DNA of 64,000 nt from Listeria_A hofi (GTDB taxonomy: Bacteria > Bacillota > Bacilli > Lactobacillales > Listeriaceae), in NCBI RefSeq assembly GCF_963575615.1, contig NZ_CAUYTL010000007.1, forward strand, positions 1 to 64,000, written 5' to 3'. This document shows positions 26,498 to 35,016 of the stretch, in pieces. The stretch's first letter is position 1, and the number at the start of each line of letters is the position of its first letter. A model generated the notes under the pieces. The model did not search any database and was not told the origin of the DNA. It worked only from the letters and a program-made list of their open reading frames with translations. The position numbers were made by a program, and so were the translations under genes.

Positions 26498-27131
26498 ATG
26501 CTAGAAATCAAAAATCTAAACAAGAAATACAAACACCAAACTATCCTCTCAAACTTTAGTATGAAACGTGATTCTAATGGGATTATTTTTTTTCTTGGGG
26601 AAGAACGGTGCGGGGAAAACGACCTTTTTTAACTGTATTATGGGATTTGAGGATTTTCAAGGCGAGATTGTGAAGCCTGAACGTATTGCGACGGTCCTTG
26701 ATGAGTCATATTTATATGATAATTTGAATGGAATTGATAATATTTTCTTACTGATTGGGCGTAATTTGTTACAGGAAGAAAAGGCATTTTTGCAGGAATA
26801 CATAGATGGAAATGTTTTAAAGAGAAAGGTTAGATCGTATTCGTTAGGACAGAAAAAGATTTTGTCTATCCTTATTGCTTTATTTACAAGGCCAGAAATG
26901 CTTATCTTAGACGAGGTTTCAAATGGATTAGATCATGAGACGGGAAAATTGATTAAGAGTCTAATGTTGTCTTGTAAAAATGAAATGCTTATTTTAGTAT
27001 GCGGACATCAGTTTGAGTTTTATAATCGAATCTTGGATGAGGTTTTTGTAATTAATGATACGGAGTTAGTTCAGGTAGATAGAAATGAGTTTACAGATTT
27101 GGAGCAAGTTTATGAAAAGTATGTGGGATAG
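26498..27131 (+). pseudogene. ABC transporter ATPase with a frameshift at a T8 tract
   Basis: ATG 26498 encodes MLEIKNLNKKYKHQTILSNF, the normal N-terminus of an ABC ATPase, up to a run of eight T (26586-26593). The frame then changes and stops. One T fewer restores GII-FFLGKNGAGKTT (Walker A) and the remaining 187 residues, including SLGQKK (signature), LILDEVSNGLD (Walker B) and VCGHQ. An intact protein would have about 210 residues. The locus may be mutated, phase-variable by slipped-strand mispairing, corrected by transcriptional slippage, or misread. It pairs with the permease gene that overlaps its end. Confidence 0.8.
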
Positions 27132-28041
27132 TGTTAGGGCACAATTATTTTATCAGTGGAAGGCTAGATACATCATTTTACTGTTTGTATTTCTTGTTAT
27201 TTTATCTATTTTTTCGAGTTATGCGCAGTATAGTTCGCTTCAGCAAAAAGAAGATAGATTTGATGCAACGATGGAACTGTACGCAAATGATGGTATTACG
27301 CTGAAGCAGGCGCTTGCGGAGGACTTAGATATTAAGAAGGATGGGAATTCAGAGGAGATTAGTAATGTTTTGAAATATGATTATTATCGGGTGATTGCGG
27401 CTAAAGTTGCATTAAATCCGTTGAATGCGCCGAATCAAATTTTTACATCGATTGCGATTTTGTTTTTGCCACTTATTTTTGGAATTTATAGTTGTCATGT
27501 TGCTTTTTTTGATTTTAAGTATGGGACATTTAAGGGGCAACTATTATTGAGAGGACATCGTTTGTTCTTTATTAGCAAACTTTTATCAGTTATGATTATG
27601 GCTGCTGGCACGGTTTTTCTTACTGCATTTCTTTCAATAGGAACGCAATATTTGTTTAATATGGTGATGGGAATTAGGCCGGATATGCGTGTGAATTATT
27701 TGGGGGAGTTGCCATTACAAGTTGTATATCAAGTGGTGGTTTTGATTTTGTTTGGAATCTTTTTCTTCCTGTTAACAAGCGCATTACGATCGACTTTGAT
27801 TAGTATTGTTGTGCTATTTGTATACATGCTAATCGTACCGAATTTGGGCGGCTATGACCTGAAAAATTTGATGTTGCTTACTGTACCTAAAATTTATAAT
27901 ACTTCGGCTTCGACCATGGATGTTGTATCGGGAGAAAATACGAATTTGATGTTAGGTTATTTGGTTGCGGCTGTTATGCTGGGCTTGTTTACTTTTTATG
28001 TGTATAAAAGGGATAAGAAGAGGCTCTGTCCTAAACTTTGA
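27112..28041 (+). CDS. ABC-2 type permease
   Basis: A membrane protein of about 309 residues: one N-terminal segment, an extracytoplasmic loop (about residues 40-105), then about five more segments. It begins inside the end of the ATPase gene (ATG 27112 behind ttggag; ATG 27121 also possible), so it was built to be translated with it. It probably exports a peptide or gives self-protection. If the ATPase is truly broken, this permease has no partner in the window. Confidence 0.82.
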   Translation: MKSMWDSVRAQLFYQWKARYIILLFVFLVILSIFSSYAQYSSLQQKEDRFDATMELYANDGITLKQALAEDLDIKKDGNSEEISNVLKYDYYRVIAAKVALNPLNAPNQIFTSIAILFLPLIFGIYSCHVAFFDFKYGTFKGQLLLRGHRLFFISKLLSVMIMAAGTVFLTAFLSIGTQYLFNMVMGIRPDMRVNYLGELPLQVVYQVVVLILFGIFFFLLTSALRSTLISIVVLFVYMLIVPNLGGYDLKNLMLLTVPKIYNTSASTMDVVSGENTNLMLGYLVAAVMLGLFTFYVYKRDKKRLCPKL

Positions 28042-28071
28042 TTGATAGTAAATTGTGAAGGAGCAATCAGC

Positions 28072-28629
28072 ATGGAGATAACATATGATCCGTTTATTAT
28101 TATTATTTTAGCAATTGCGATATTGGTCGTGATGGCGATAACTTTGAGATTTCTTTTACAAGGGAAAAAGTTGGATAGTTATTATTTTGCAACGGCTTTG
28201 CTCGGAGTCTATCTAGTATTTTTGATTAAGTTCGTGATTTTTCCGTTTACGATTTTTGAGAATTTGTTGGATGCAGGTAGCTATGCAGTGACTGACTACA
28301 TAAATGTGGTGCCATTTAAGCAACTAATCGATGGGTCGATGGCGGACTGGCACCAGGCTGTTGGTAATGTGTTGCTATTGTTCCCACTTGGGATTTATAT
28401 AGGTGTGCTGAAAGGAAACCTATATTTCGGAAAATTTATTTGTATAGGTTTGCTTATTTCACTCATGATTGAATCGGTACAATTATTTTTGGATATCGTG
28501 TTTATTTATCCGAATCATTTTATGGATGTGACAGATGTTATTTTGAATGTGAGCGGGTTTACTTTGGCTTATTTCGTCAGTAGAACGGAAATTGTACGAA
28601 AAATGTATCCGATGAAAAATGATATGTAA
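28072..28629 (+). CDS. VanZ-like membrane protein
   Basis: A 185-residue VanZ-family protein with about five membrane segments and the conserved region NVVPFKQLIDG ... GNVLLLFPLGIYIG. VanZ proteins lower susceptibility to teicoplanin-like antibiotics by an unclear mechanism and are common beside resistance transporters. The start at ATG 28072 follows AAGGAG. It is the last gene of the cluster that starts near 25.1 kb, 30 bp after the permease stop codon. Confidence 0.85.
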   Translation: MEITYDPFIIIILAIAILVVMAITLRFLLQGKKLDSYYFATALLGVYLVFLIKFVIFPFTIFENLLDAGSYAVTDYINVVPFKQLIDGSMADWHQAVGNVLLLFPLGIYIGVLKGNLYFGKFICIGLLISLMIESVQLFLDIVFIYPNHFMDVTDVILNVSGFTLAYFVSRTEIVRKMYPMKNDM

Positions 28630-28698
28630 TAACCTATATCTAATGGTTCTTCATCGTTTTGTGAAAAACCTAACTAATCTAAAAAAACGAAATATTTG

Positions 28699-28727
28699 TT
28701 GACATCTGATTTTAGAGATGGTAAGAT
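28699..28727 (+). promoter_or_regulatory. Promoter of the SAM-riboswitch operon
   Basis: A consensus -35 TTGACA (28699-28704), 17-nt spacer and -10 TAAGAT (28722-28727) lie about 25 bp before the riboswitch aptamer. Confidence 0.85.
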
Positions 28728-28752
28728 ACATCCAATCATAAAAATTATACAG

Positions 28753-28911
28753 TCCTTATTGAGAGTTGGGGGAGGAACCTGGTCCTTTGATCCCACAGCA
28801 ACCTCTAGTAATAGAACGGTGCTAATTCCAGCAGGTGTGCGCTTTTGGCCTGGCAAATGGGGAGAAGAGGAATCTCTTTTCCAAATTGGAAGGGAGGTTC
28901 TTTTTTGTTTT
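28753..28911 (+). ncRNA. SAM-I (S-box) riboswitch with terminator
   Basis: The aptamer spans about 28753-28863. P1 pairs tccttatt (28753-28760) with aatgggga (28856-28863), with two G-U pairs. S-box hallmarks follow in order: gagag, a gggagg-like core, cagcaacc and ggtgctaattccagcag. Downstream a 13-bp terminator stem, gaatctcttttcc (28870-28882) with ggaagggaggttc (28888-28900), is followed by a T-run. When SAM is abundant the RNA should terminate; when SAM is scarce the nine-gene operon is read. Confidence 0.9.
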
Positions 28912-28965
28912 AATTCATAGTAAATACATCGGAAATATATGATTTGGAAGGGGAGTGAGGATGAG

Positions 28966-29511
28966 ATGAGTCGAATCGTGATTTTGTCTGGTAGTCCATC
29001 AGTGCAATCGGGAACGGATAAGGTTTTGCGATATGCAGGTGGGATTTTACAGGAGGATGGAATGGAGGTTCGCTTTCACTCTGTGCGTGATTTTGCTGCA
29101 GAAACATTGGTGAGCGCGAATTTTAAAGATGTGCAAATCGGGGAATTGGTCGCAGATATAGAGGCGGCGGACGGCGTGATTGTGGGGTCACCGGTCTATA
29201 AAGCGTCGTATACTGGGGTTTTGAAGGCGGTTTTGGATTTATTGCCGGAAAGTATTTTGAAAAATAAGGTTGTTCTACCAATTATGTCTGGTGGGAGCAG
29301 TGGGCATGTGTTGGCGATTGATTTTGCGCTTAAGCCGTTGCTTGGTGTTTTGAAAGGTGAAGTTTTGCAAGGGGTTTATGTAGTGGATGCACAATTGGAT
29401 AAGGGGGCGGTTATGCCAATTCGAGATGTGTTGCTGGATGAGCGATTGCGCGGGCAGTTGACGGAATTGGTCGTTGCGGTCGGTAGGCGTGAGATTGGAC
29501 AAATTAGTTAA
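28966..29511 (+). CDS. NADPH-dependent FMN reductase
   Basis: A 181-residue flavodoxin-fold reductase with the phosphate-binding loop LSGSPSVQSGTD and the flavin region GSPVYKASYTGVLK. It is of SsuE/MsuE type and supplies reduced FMN to the two flavin monooxygenases encoded downstream. ATG 28966 is used because it follows ggaggatgag-like spacing and homology starts at MSRIVILSGS. First gene after the SAM riboswitch; 15 bp separate it from the glutaredoxin-like gene. Confidence 0.9.
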   Translation: MSRIVILSGSPSVQSGTDKVLRYAGGILQEDGMEVRFHSVRDFAAETLVSANFKDVQIGELVADIEAADGVIVGSPVYKASYTGVLKAVLDLLPESILKNKVVLPIMSGGSSGHVLAIDFALKPLLGVLKGEVLQGVYVVDAQLDKGAVMPIRDVLLDERLRGQLTELVVAVGRREIGQIS

Positions 29512-29526
29512 AAGGGGATGAACGGG

Positions 29527-29811
29527 ATGACGGAAAAGTTAGCGATTGTCGTATGGGCGAAACGGGGCTGTGATTATTGTGCGGAGGTTAAGGATTATTT
29601 GACGAAGGAAGGGCTTGATTTTCAGGTGGTGGATGTTACAGATCATGATGAGCAACGGGAAATTTTACAGGCGAAGTATGGAGTGCGCTATGTTCCAGTG
29701 GTTGAAATTGGTCGGGGGCATACATATCGGGGTGTGACGGAGCTCGGATTGCCGGCATTGGAAAAGGCTTTGAGGGAGGCGGAGAAATGGGATTTAGACT
29801 CAGTTTATTAG
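29527..29811 (+). CDS. cmoI: Glutaredoxin-like protein, CmoI/YtnI type
   Basis: A 94-residue thioredoxin-fold protein with a CxxC centre in RGCDYC and the cis-Pro region RYVPVVEI. In B. subtilis the equivalent YtnI (CmoI) sits in the S-alkyl-cysteine salvage operon beside the flavin enzymes YtmO and YtnJ, the same neighbours as here. ATG 29527 is preferred to 29518, which would sit on its own ribosome site. It overlaps the next gene by 25 bp. Confidence 0.8.
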   Translation: MTEKLAIVVWAKRGCDYCAEVKDYLTKEGLDFQVVDVTDHDEQREILQAKYGVRYVPVVEIGRGHTYRGVTELGLPALEKALREAEKWDLDSVY

Positions 29812-30785
29812 ATCAGAGCCCGATTGAGGATGGAAAAAGTGCATATCAGGCGTTGCAGCAAACCATTGCACTAGCGGAAAAGGCTGAAGAATGGGGGTAT
29901 CATAGGTTTTGGGTTTCGGAGCATCATGATACGAAGTTGCTGGCTGGTGTTTCGCCGGAGGTTTTAGTCTCGCATCTGTTAGCTCGGACATCACGGATTC
30001 GGGTTGGCTCGGGTGGCGTGATGTTGCAGCATTATAGTGCATACAAAGTGGCGGAGAACTTTAATTTGTTAGCTACTTTAGCGCCAAATCGAGTGGATTT
30101 AGGTGTTGGGAAGGCACCTGGTGGCTTGCCGCTCTCGACGAAGGCTTTGCAATTTGGGCGGTCAGAAAAAACGGATTTTGAGGAACAGTTGGTGCTTTTG
30201 AAGCAGTTTGTGGATGGAGAATTGCCTGTTGATCATGTGTTGGCGGGAGTTGGTGTTGATCCTGAGCCACCTACGAAACCGGATATTTTCTTGCTTGGTG
30301 CGAGTGTGGCCAGTGCGGAATTGGCGGATACACAGGGTGTGAATTATTGTTTTGCGAAATTTATTAATAGTGATGAAAGGGTTCTACAAGAAGCGGTGAC
30401 GGCGTATCGGAGGAGGAGTCCGAATGGCGAGTTGATTATTGCAGTTCCAGCTTTAGCAGCGGATACGGAAGAAGAGGCACAGACGCTTGCAGGCGAGCAA
30501 AAAGTAGTGCGAGTAACACTATCAACGGGTGTTTCAGTGACTTTACAGACGGTGGCACAGGCGGAGGAATTTGCGAGACAGGCTGGTGTCACTGATTTTA
30601 AAGTAGAGGAGTGTGTTGCGGATATTATTGTCGGTACGGCGCAACAGGTGAAGGCGGAATTAGTGCGATTGCGGGCGACGTTTGATGTGGATGAGTTTGT
30701 GATTCATACGCCGATTGCAAGACAGGATGTGCGATTTCGGTCGGTGCAGTTGATTAGTGAGGCGATTTTGACAGCGAATGTGTGA
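29787..30785 (+). CDS. cmoO: LLM-class flavin oxidoreductase, CmoO/YtmO type
   Basis: A 332-residue luciferase-like TIM-barrel enzyme (N-terminus LSLLDQSPIEDG, then WVSEHHDTKLLAG and VGSGGVMLQHYSAYKVAE). It belongs to the single-subunit bacterial luciferase-like group (YtmO) and uses FMNH2. In the Sna/Cmo pathway it takes part in breaking down S-alkyl-cysteines. Its order between CmoI-like and CmoJ-like genes matches B. subtilis ytm/ytn. Confidence 0.85.
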   Translation: MGFRLSLLDQSPIEDGKSAYQALQQTIALAEKAEEWGYHRFWVSEHHDTKLLAGVSPEVLVSHLLARTSRIRVGSGGVMLQHYSAYKVAENFNLLATLAPNRVDLGVGKAPGGLPLSTKALQFGRSEKTDFEEQLVLLKQFVDGELPVDHVLAGVGVDPEPPTKPDIFLLGASVASAELADTQGVNYCFAKFINSDERVLQEAVTAYRRRSPNGELIIAVPALAADTEEEAQTLAGEQKVVRVTLSTGVSVTLQTVAQAEEFARQAGVTDFKVEECVADIIVGTAQQVKAELVRLRATFDVDEFVIHTPIARQDVRFRSVQLISEAILTANV

Positions 30786-30805
30786 AAGGGAAGGGGAAAT
30801 GAGGA

Positions 30806-32131
30806 ATGGGAAAAATAAAATTTGGTTTGATGTTACATGGTCCTGGTGGGCACATGAACGCGTGGAAACATGAGAGTGTGCCGGTGGATGCGAGTGTGAA
30901 TTTTGAATTTTATAAGGAACAGGCTTTGAAGGCGGAGGAGGCTGGTTTTGCGCTTGCGTTTGTTGCGGATGGGCTGTTTATTAATGAGAAGTCGATACCG
31001 CATTTTTTGAACCGATTCGAGCCTTTGACAGTGCTTTCGGGCTTGGCAGCGGTGACTTCACGGATCGGACTAGTTGGCACGCTTTCGACATCTTATAGTG
31101 AGCCTTATACGGTGGCGCGGCAGTTCGGGTCGCTGGATTTGATTAGTAATGGTCGGGCTGGATGGAATGCGGTGACTTCACCTCTTGAGGGTTCGGCGAA
31201 TAATTATAGTAAGAAGACGCACCCAGAACATGCGTTGCGTTATGAGATTGCGGTGGAGCATTTAGAGGTTGTGAAGGGGCTTTGGGATTCTTGGGAGGAT
31301 GATGCATTTATACGGAATCCGGAATCGGGGCAGTTTTTTAATCCTGAAAAGTTGCATCGATTGAATCATCAGGGACAGTTTTTCTCTGTGGAGGGACCAC
31401 TAAATATTGGGCGTTCGAAGCAGGGACAGCCGGTTATTTTTCAAGCGGGTGCGTCGGAACCTGGGAAGGACTTGGCTGCTAAGGATGCAGATGCAGTATT
31501 TACGAATGGCGGATCGCTTGAGGAGGCGCAGGTTTTTTATGCAGATGTGAAAGCGCGGACGGTGGCAAATGGTCGAGCGGCGGATGAGATTAAAATTTTT
31601 CCTGGGTTTGCGCCGATTATTGGTGAGACACAGGAGGAGGCGGATGCGAAATATGAGAAGATTAAGAATTTAGTTTCGGATGAGGAAGCAATCGCGTATC
31701 TTGGTCGTTTTTTTGATCATTTTGATTTTGGGAAGTTTCCACTGGATGAGCCATTTCCTGATATCGGGACGGTTGGTGAAAATAGTTTTCGGGCGACGAC
31801 GCAGAAAATCAAGGCGGATGCAAAGCGTGAGAGTTTGACGTTACGCGAGGTAGCGCTTCGGGTGACGACACCAAAATCGGCGTTTGTAAGCACGCCGGAG
31901 AAGGTTGCGGATGAGTTAATCGCTTGGTTTGATAGCAACGCCGCGGATGGTTTTATTTTTGGAGCGCCAGTTTTGGGAGAAGGGCTGGATGATTTTGTTG
32001 CAAAAGTGATTCCAATTTTGGAGGCGCGTGGGTATTATGATCGGAAATATGAGAGTGACACGCTACGTGGGAACTTGGGCTTGCGGTTTAAGGAGAATCG
32101 CTATGCAAGTAAAGTTGAAGCGCAAAATTAA
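30806..32131 (+). CDS. cmoJ: FMNH2-dependent monooxygenase, CmoJ/YtnJ type
   Basis: A 441-residue monooxygenase of the NtaA/SnaA/DszA luciferase-like family. Typical segments are FGLMLHGPGGHMNAWKH, TLSTSYSEPYTVARQFGSLD, GRAGWNAVTS and PVIFQAGASEPGK. In B. subtilis CmoJ (YtnJ) oxidises N-acetyl-S-alkyl-cysteine so that the C-S bond breaks. It depends on FMNH2, most likely from the reductase encoded at 28966. It follows the YtmO-like gene by 20 bp. Confidence 0.87.
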   Translation: MGKIKFGLMLHGPGGHMNAWKHESVPVDASVNFEFYKEQALKAEEAGFALAFVADGLFINEKSIPHFLNRFEPLTVLSGLAAVTSRIGLVGTLSTSYSEPYTVARQFGSLDLISNGRAGWNAVTSPLEGSANNYSKKTHPEHALRYEIAVEHLEVVKGLWDSWEDDAFIRNPESGQFFNPEKLHRLNHQGQFFSVEGPLNIGRSKQGQPVIFQAGASEPGKDLAAKDADAVFTNGGSLEEAQVFYADVKARTVANGRAADEIKIFPGFAPIIGETQEEADAKYEKIKNLVSDEEAIAYLGRFFDHFDFGKFPLDEPFPDIGTVGENSFRATTQKIKADAKRESLTLREVALRVTTPKSAFVSTPEKVADELIAWFDSNAADGFIFGAPVLGEGLDDFVAKVIPILEARGYYDRKYESDTLRGNLGLRFKENRYASKVEAQN

Positions 32132-32143
32132 GGAGGTATTTTT

Positions 32144-32683
32144 GTGGGGGATGTTATTCGATTAGCTACGTTGAATGATGCGGTGGTCGTGCATGATGTC
32201 TCAATTCGTGGATATAAGCCACTGAAGGATATGGATATCAAATTTGTTGGGGCAACGGCGGACTTGGCAACGGTAGAAGAAAATATTAGGCGCAATGCGA
32301 ATTATGTGTTGGAGCGGGATGGTCGGATTATTGCTACAGTGACAGTTGCTTTCCCTTGGGCTTTAGGTGAGCGTTCAATTCAGCCATATCCATTTATTTG
32401 GTGGTTTGCGGTTGATCCGGATTTTAAGCGACAAGGGGTTGGGACGGCACTTCTGGATTATGTGGAGGAACAGGTTTTAGTAGCGCAAATTAAGGCTCCG
32501 GCTGTTTACTTAGCGACGGCGACGCGGCATCCTTGGCTTGTTTCGATTTATGAGCGACGCGGATATGTTGGGTTTTATGAGCACGAGTATGAAGGAGATA
32601 ATATTATTTTCTTACGCAAAATTTTGGATGAGTCGTTGTTTGCTGAACTTGGAAATGTGGATGTGCTTGTTAATTCGAAATAA
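32144..32683 (+). CDS. GNAT acetyltransferase, SnaA/YtmI-like
   Basis: A 179-residue GNAT protein with acetyl-CoA motif VDPDFKRQGVGTALLDYVE (pyrophosphate-binding RQGVGT) and a second conserved strand around VYLATATRHPW. It starts at GTG 32144 behind a perfect AGGAGG. By position it matches B. subtilis SnaA (YtmI), which N-acetylates S-alkyl-cysteine before oxidation. No deacetylase of SndA (YtnL) type is in the operon, so that step must be encoded elsewhere if the pathway is complete. Confidence 0.78.
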   Translation: MGDVIRLATLNDAVVVHDVSIRGYKPLKDMDIKFVGATADLATVEENIRRNANYVLERDGRIIATVTVAFPWALGERSIQPYPFIWWFAVDPDFKRQGVGTALLDYVEEQVLVAQIKAPAVYLATATRHPWLVSIYERRGYVGFYEHEYEGDNIIFLRKILDESLFAELGNVDVLVNSK

Positions 32684-32694
32684 GGGGAGATTGG

Positions 32695-33522
32695 ATGAAG
32701 AAGTGGATTTTAGGTGCGATACTGGTTGTTTTAAGTAGTGTTTTGCTGGCGGGGTGCGGGCTTGGGACGGATACGGGTGCTTCAAGTGATGCGCTAACGA
32801 AAGATGGTAAAGATGTTAAGACGGTTGTGGTCGGAACTGGTACGCAATTTCCGAATATCTGCTTTATTGATGATAAGGGAAATTTGACGGGGTATGATGT
32901 GGAGCTTGTAAAGGCACTGGATAAGAAGTTACCGCAGTACAAATTTGAGTTTAAAACGATGGATTTTTCTAATTTATTATTGAGTTTGCAAACGAATAAA
33001 ATCGATTTTGTAGCGCATCAAATGGAAGTGAATGATGAGCGTGAGGAGAAGTTTTTATTTAATAAGGAGCCATATAATGTTTTTCCGCTGCAGGTTGCGG
33101 TGAATGAGAAGAATACGGATATTAAGTCGGTTGCGGATCTTGCAGGGAAAACGGCGATTGTTAGTGCAACGAGCAATTCAGCGGTTTACTTGGAGAAATA
33201 CAATAAGGAGCATGGGGATAAAATTAATATCGTGTATTCGGGAACTGGGAATAATGATGCAACGAATCAGATTCGAACTGGGCGTGCGGATGCTACCATT
33301 ACGACTCCTTTTGCGGTGAAATTATTGAATGAGCAAGCGGACGCGCAACAAAAAGTGGTCGGGGAACCGGTGCTAAATTCGAAGGTTTTCTTCTTGCTAC
33401 GCAAAAATGAATCGCAGTTGTCAGATGATTTGGACGGCGCATTGAAGGAACTAAAAGAAGAAGGTGTGGTTAGTAAGTTGAGTAAGAAATGGTTGGGTGC
33501 TGACTATACGGTAGATTTTTAA
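32695..33522 (+). CDS. Amino-acid ABC transporter binding lipoprotein (TcyJ/K-like)
   Basis: A 275-residue lipoprotein (lipobox LLAGC, Cys21) with a solute-binding family 3 fold: FPNICFIDDKGNLTGYDVELVKAL in pieces, DFSNLLLSLQTNKIDFVAHQM and DLAGKTAIVS. It captures sulphur-containing amino acids or their N-acetyl or S-alkyl derivatives, judging from the operon. Twelve bases separate it from the GNAT gene. Two permease genes and an ATPase gene follow. Confidence 0.9.
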   Translation: MKKWILGAILVVLSSVLLAGCGLGTDTGASSDALTKDGKDVKTVVVGTGTQFPNICFIDDKGNLTGYDVELVKALDKKLPQYKFEFKTMDFSNLLLSLQTNKIDFVAHQMEVNDEREEKFLFNKEPYNVFPLQVAVNEKNTDIKSVADLAGKTAIVSATSNSAVYLEKYNKEHGDKINIVYSGTGNNDATNQIRTGRADATITTPFAVKLLNEQADAQQKVVGEPVLNSKVFFLLRKNESQLSDDLDGALKELKEEGVVSKLSKKWLGADYTVDF

Positions 33523-33581
33523 AATGGCTCCTAAGCGAGATGCAGTTTTTACATTTTAAAGCATAAAGGGGTGGAGTACAG

Positions 33582-34286
33582 ATGGGGAAGGCGTTTGATT
33601 GGCATTTGATTTTTGACTTTATTCCGACATTGCTGGAATATTTGATGATAACGTTGCAGGTTTTGGTTTATGCGACGGTGATTGGGCTAATTTTGGGACT
33701 AATTTTGGCTGTAATTCGCTTGTTTCGGGTGCCGGTTTTGAGCCAGCTGGTAATCGTATTTCTTTCCTTTATTCGCGGAACACCGATGTTGATTCAGTTG
33801 TTTTTGGTGTTTTACGGTTTACCAGCATTGTTGCTCGTGTTTGGCGTTGATATTTCACGAATGGCGCCGGCATACTTTGTCATTGTGACCTACGCGCTTA
33901 GGGATGGGGCGATTTTTTCGGAGATTTTCCGAAGTGCGATTAAGGGCGTTGATTATGGACAAACGGAGGCAGCGATGTCGGTTGGGATGAGCCCAGTGCA
34001 GAGTTTTTTTCGGATTGTGTTACCGCAAAGTGCCAGTATTGCGTTTCCCAATGTGGCGAATTCGGTAATTAGTTCGCTGAAAGATACGTCATTGGCGTTT
34101 ACGATTGGGCTGATGGACATGATGGGACGCGGGGAGACGCTGATTGCGGCTACGGCTCATGCGTTGGAAGTTTATATCGCAATGTCGATTATTTATTATA
34201 CGGTTGTGCTGATTCTAGAACAGGTAGCAAAATTGTTTGAAAAACGCGCGAATCGGCATAAGGCACCGGTTGTGGTATTAGATTAG
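33582..34286 (+). CDS. Amino-acid ABC transporter permease (TcyL-like)
   Basis: A 234-residue HisM-type permease with about five membrane segments and the EAA loop (EAAMSVGMSPVQSFFRIVLPQ). It shares general layout with the next gene and should form a heterodimer with it. Part of the riboswitch-controlled uptake system. Confidence 0.9.
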   Translation: MGKAFDWHLIFDFIPTLLEYLMITLQVLVYATVIGLILGLILAVIRLFRVPVLSQLVIVFLSFIRGTPMLIQLFLVFYGLPALLLVFGVDISRMAPAYFVIVTYALRDGAIFSEIFRSAIKGVDYGQTEAAMSVGMSPVQSFFRIVLPQSASIAFPNVANSVISSLKDTSLAFTIGLMDMMGRGETLIAATAHALEVYIAMSIIYYTVVLILEQVAKLFEKRANRHKAPVVVLD

Positions 34287-34305
34287 AAGAGGAAGTGGAT
34301 ACGTA

Positions 34306-35016
34306 ATGCAGCTCGATTTTCCGTTTATTTGGGAGGCCTTTAAAGAAATTTTGACGGCGTTACCGCTTACTTTATTACTTACATTTGTACCTCTTATTGT
34401 TGGTTTCTTAATTGGGCTTGGCGTCGCGCTCGCACGTATTTATCGTGTTACGGGGGTGCATCGTGTGGCGAATGGCTACGTGTCCTTTGTTCGTGGGACA
34501 CCAATTGTGATGCATATCATGCTGATTTATTTTGGCTTACCTCTTTTACTCGATAGTTTGGCGAAGCGTTATGATTGGTCGTTTAACATCAACGGCGTTC
34601 CGATTACGATTTTTGTACTTATCGCGTTGTCACTTAGCGCAGGAGCCTATCTTTCGGAGATTATTCGTTCTGGTATTATCGCCGTACCAAGTGGCCAAGT
34701 TGAGGCGGGCTACTCGGTTGGGATGACAAAATTCCAAGTGATGACGCGCATTATTTTACCGCAAGCACTTGCGCAGTCGATTCCCAATTTGACGAATATC
34801 GTGGTTGGCTTTTTACAGGCATCGTCTATTGCTTTCCTCGTCTCGGTTAAAGAAATCACAGGAACTGCACAAATCGTGGCGTCCAGCAACTTGAAGTTTC
34901 TTGAAGCATTTATCGCTGCGGGGCTGCTTTATTGGGGCGTAACCATTATGATTGAATTGATTGCGTCACTTATCGACCGCAAAGCTACAGCCTATAACAA
35001 GGGAGGGATTGGATGA
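34306..35016 (+). CDS. Amino-acid ABC transporter permease (TcyM-like)
   Basis: A 236-residue permease of the same family with EAA loop EAGYSVGMTKFQVMTRIILPQ (in two parts). It overlaps the ATPase gene by 4 bp. It is the second membrane subunit of the importer. Confidence 0.9.
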   Translation: MQLDFPFIWEAFKEILTALPLTLLLTFVPLIVGFLIGLGVALARIYRVTGVHRVANGYVSFVRGTPIVMHIMLIYFGLPLLLDSLAKRYDWSFNINGVPITIFVLIALSLSAGAYLSEIIRSGIIAVPSGQVEAGYSVGMTKFQVMTRIILPQALAQSIPNLTNIVVGFLQASSIAFLVSVKEITGTAQIVASSNLKFLEAFIAAGLLYWGVTIMIELIASLIDRKATAYNKGGIG

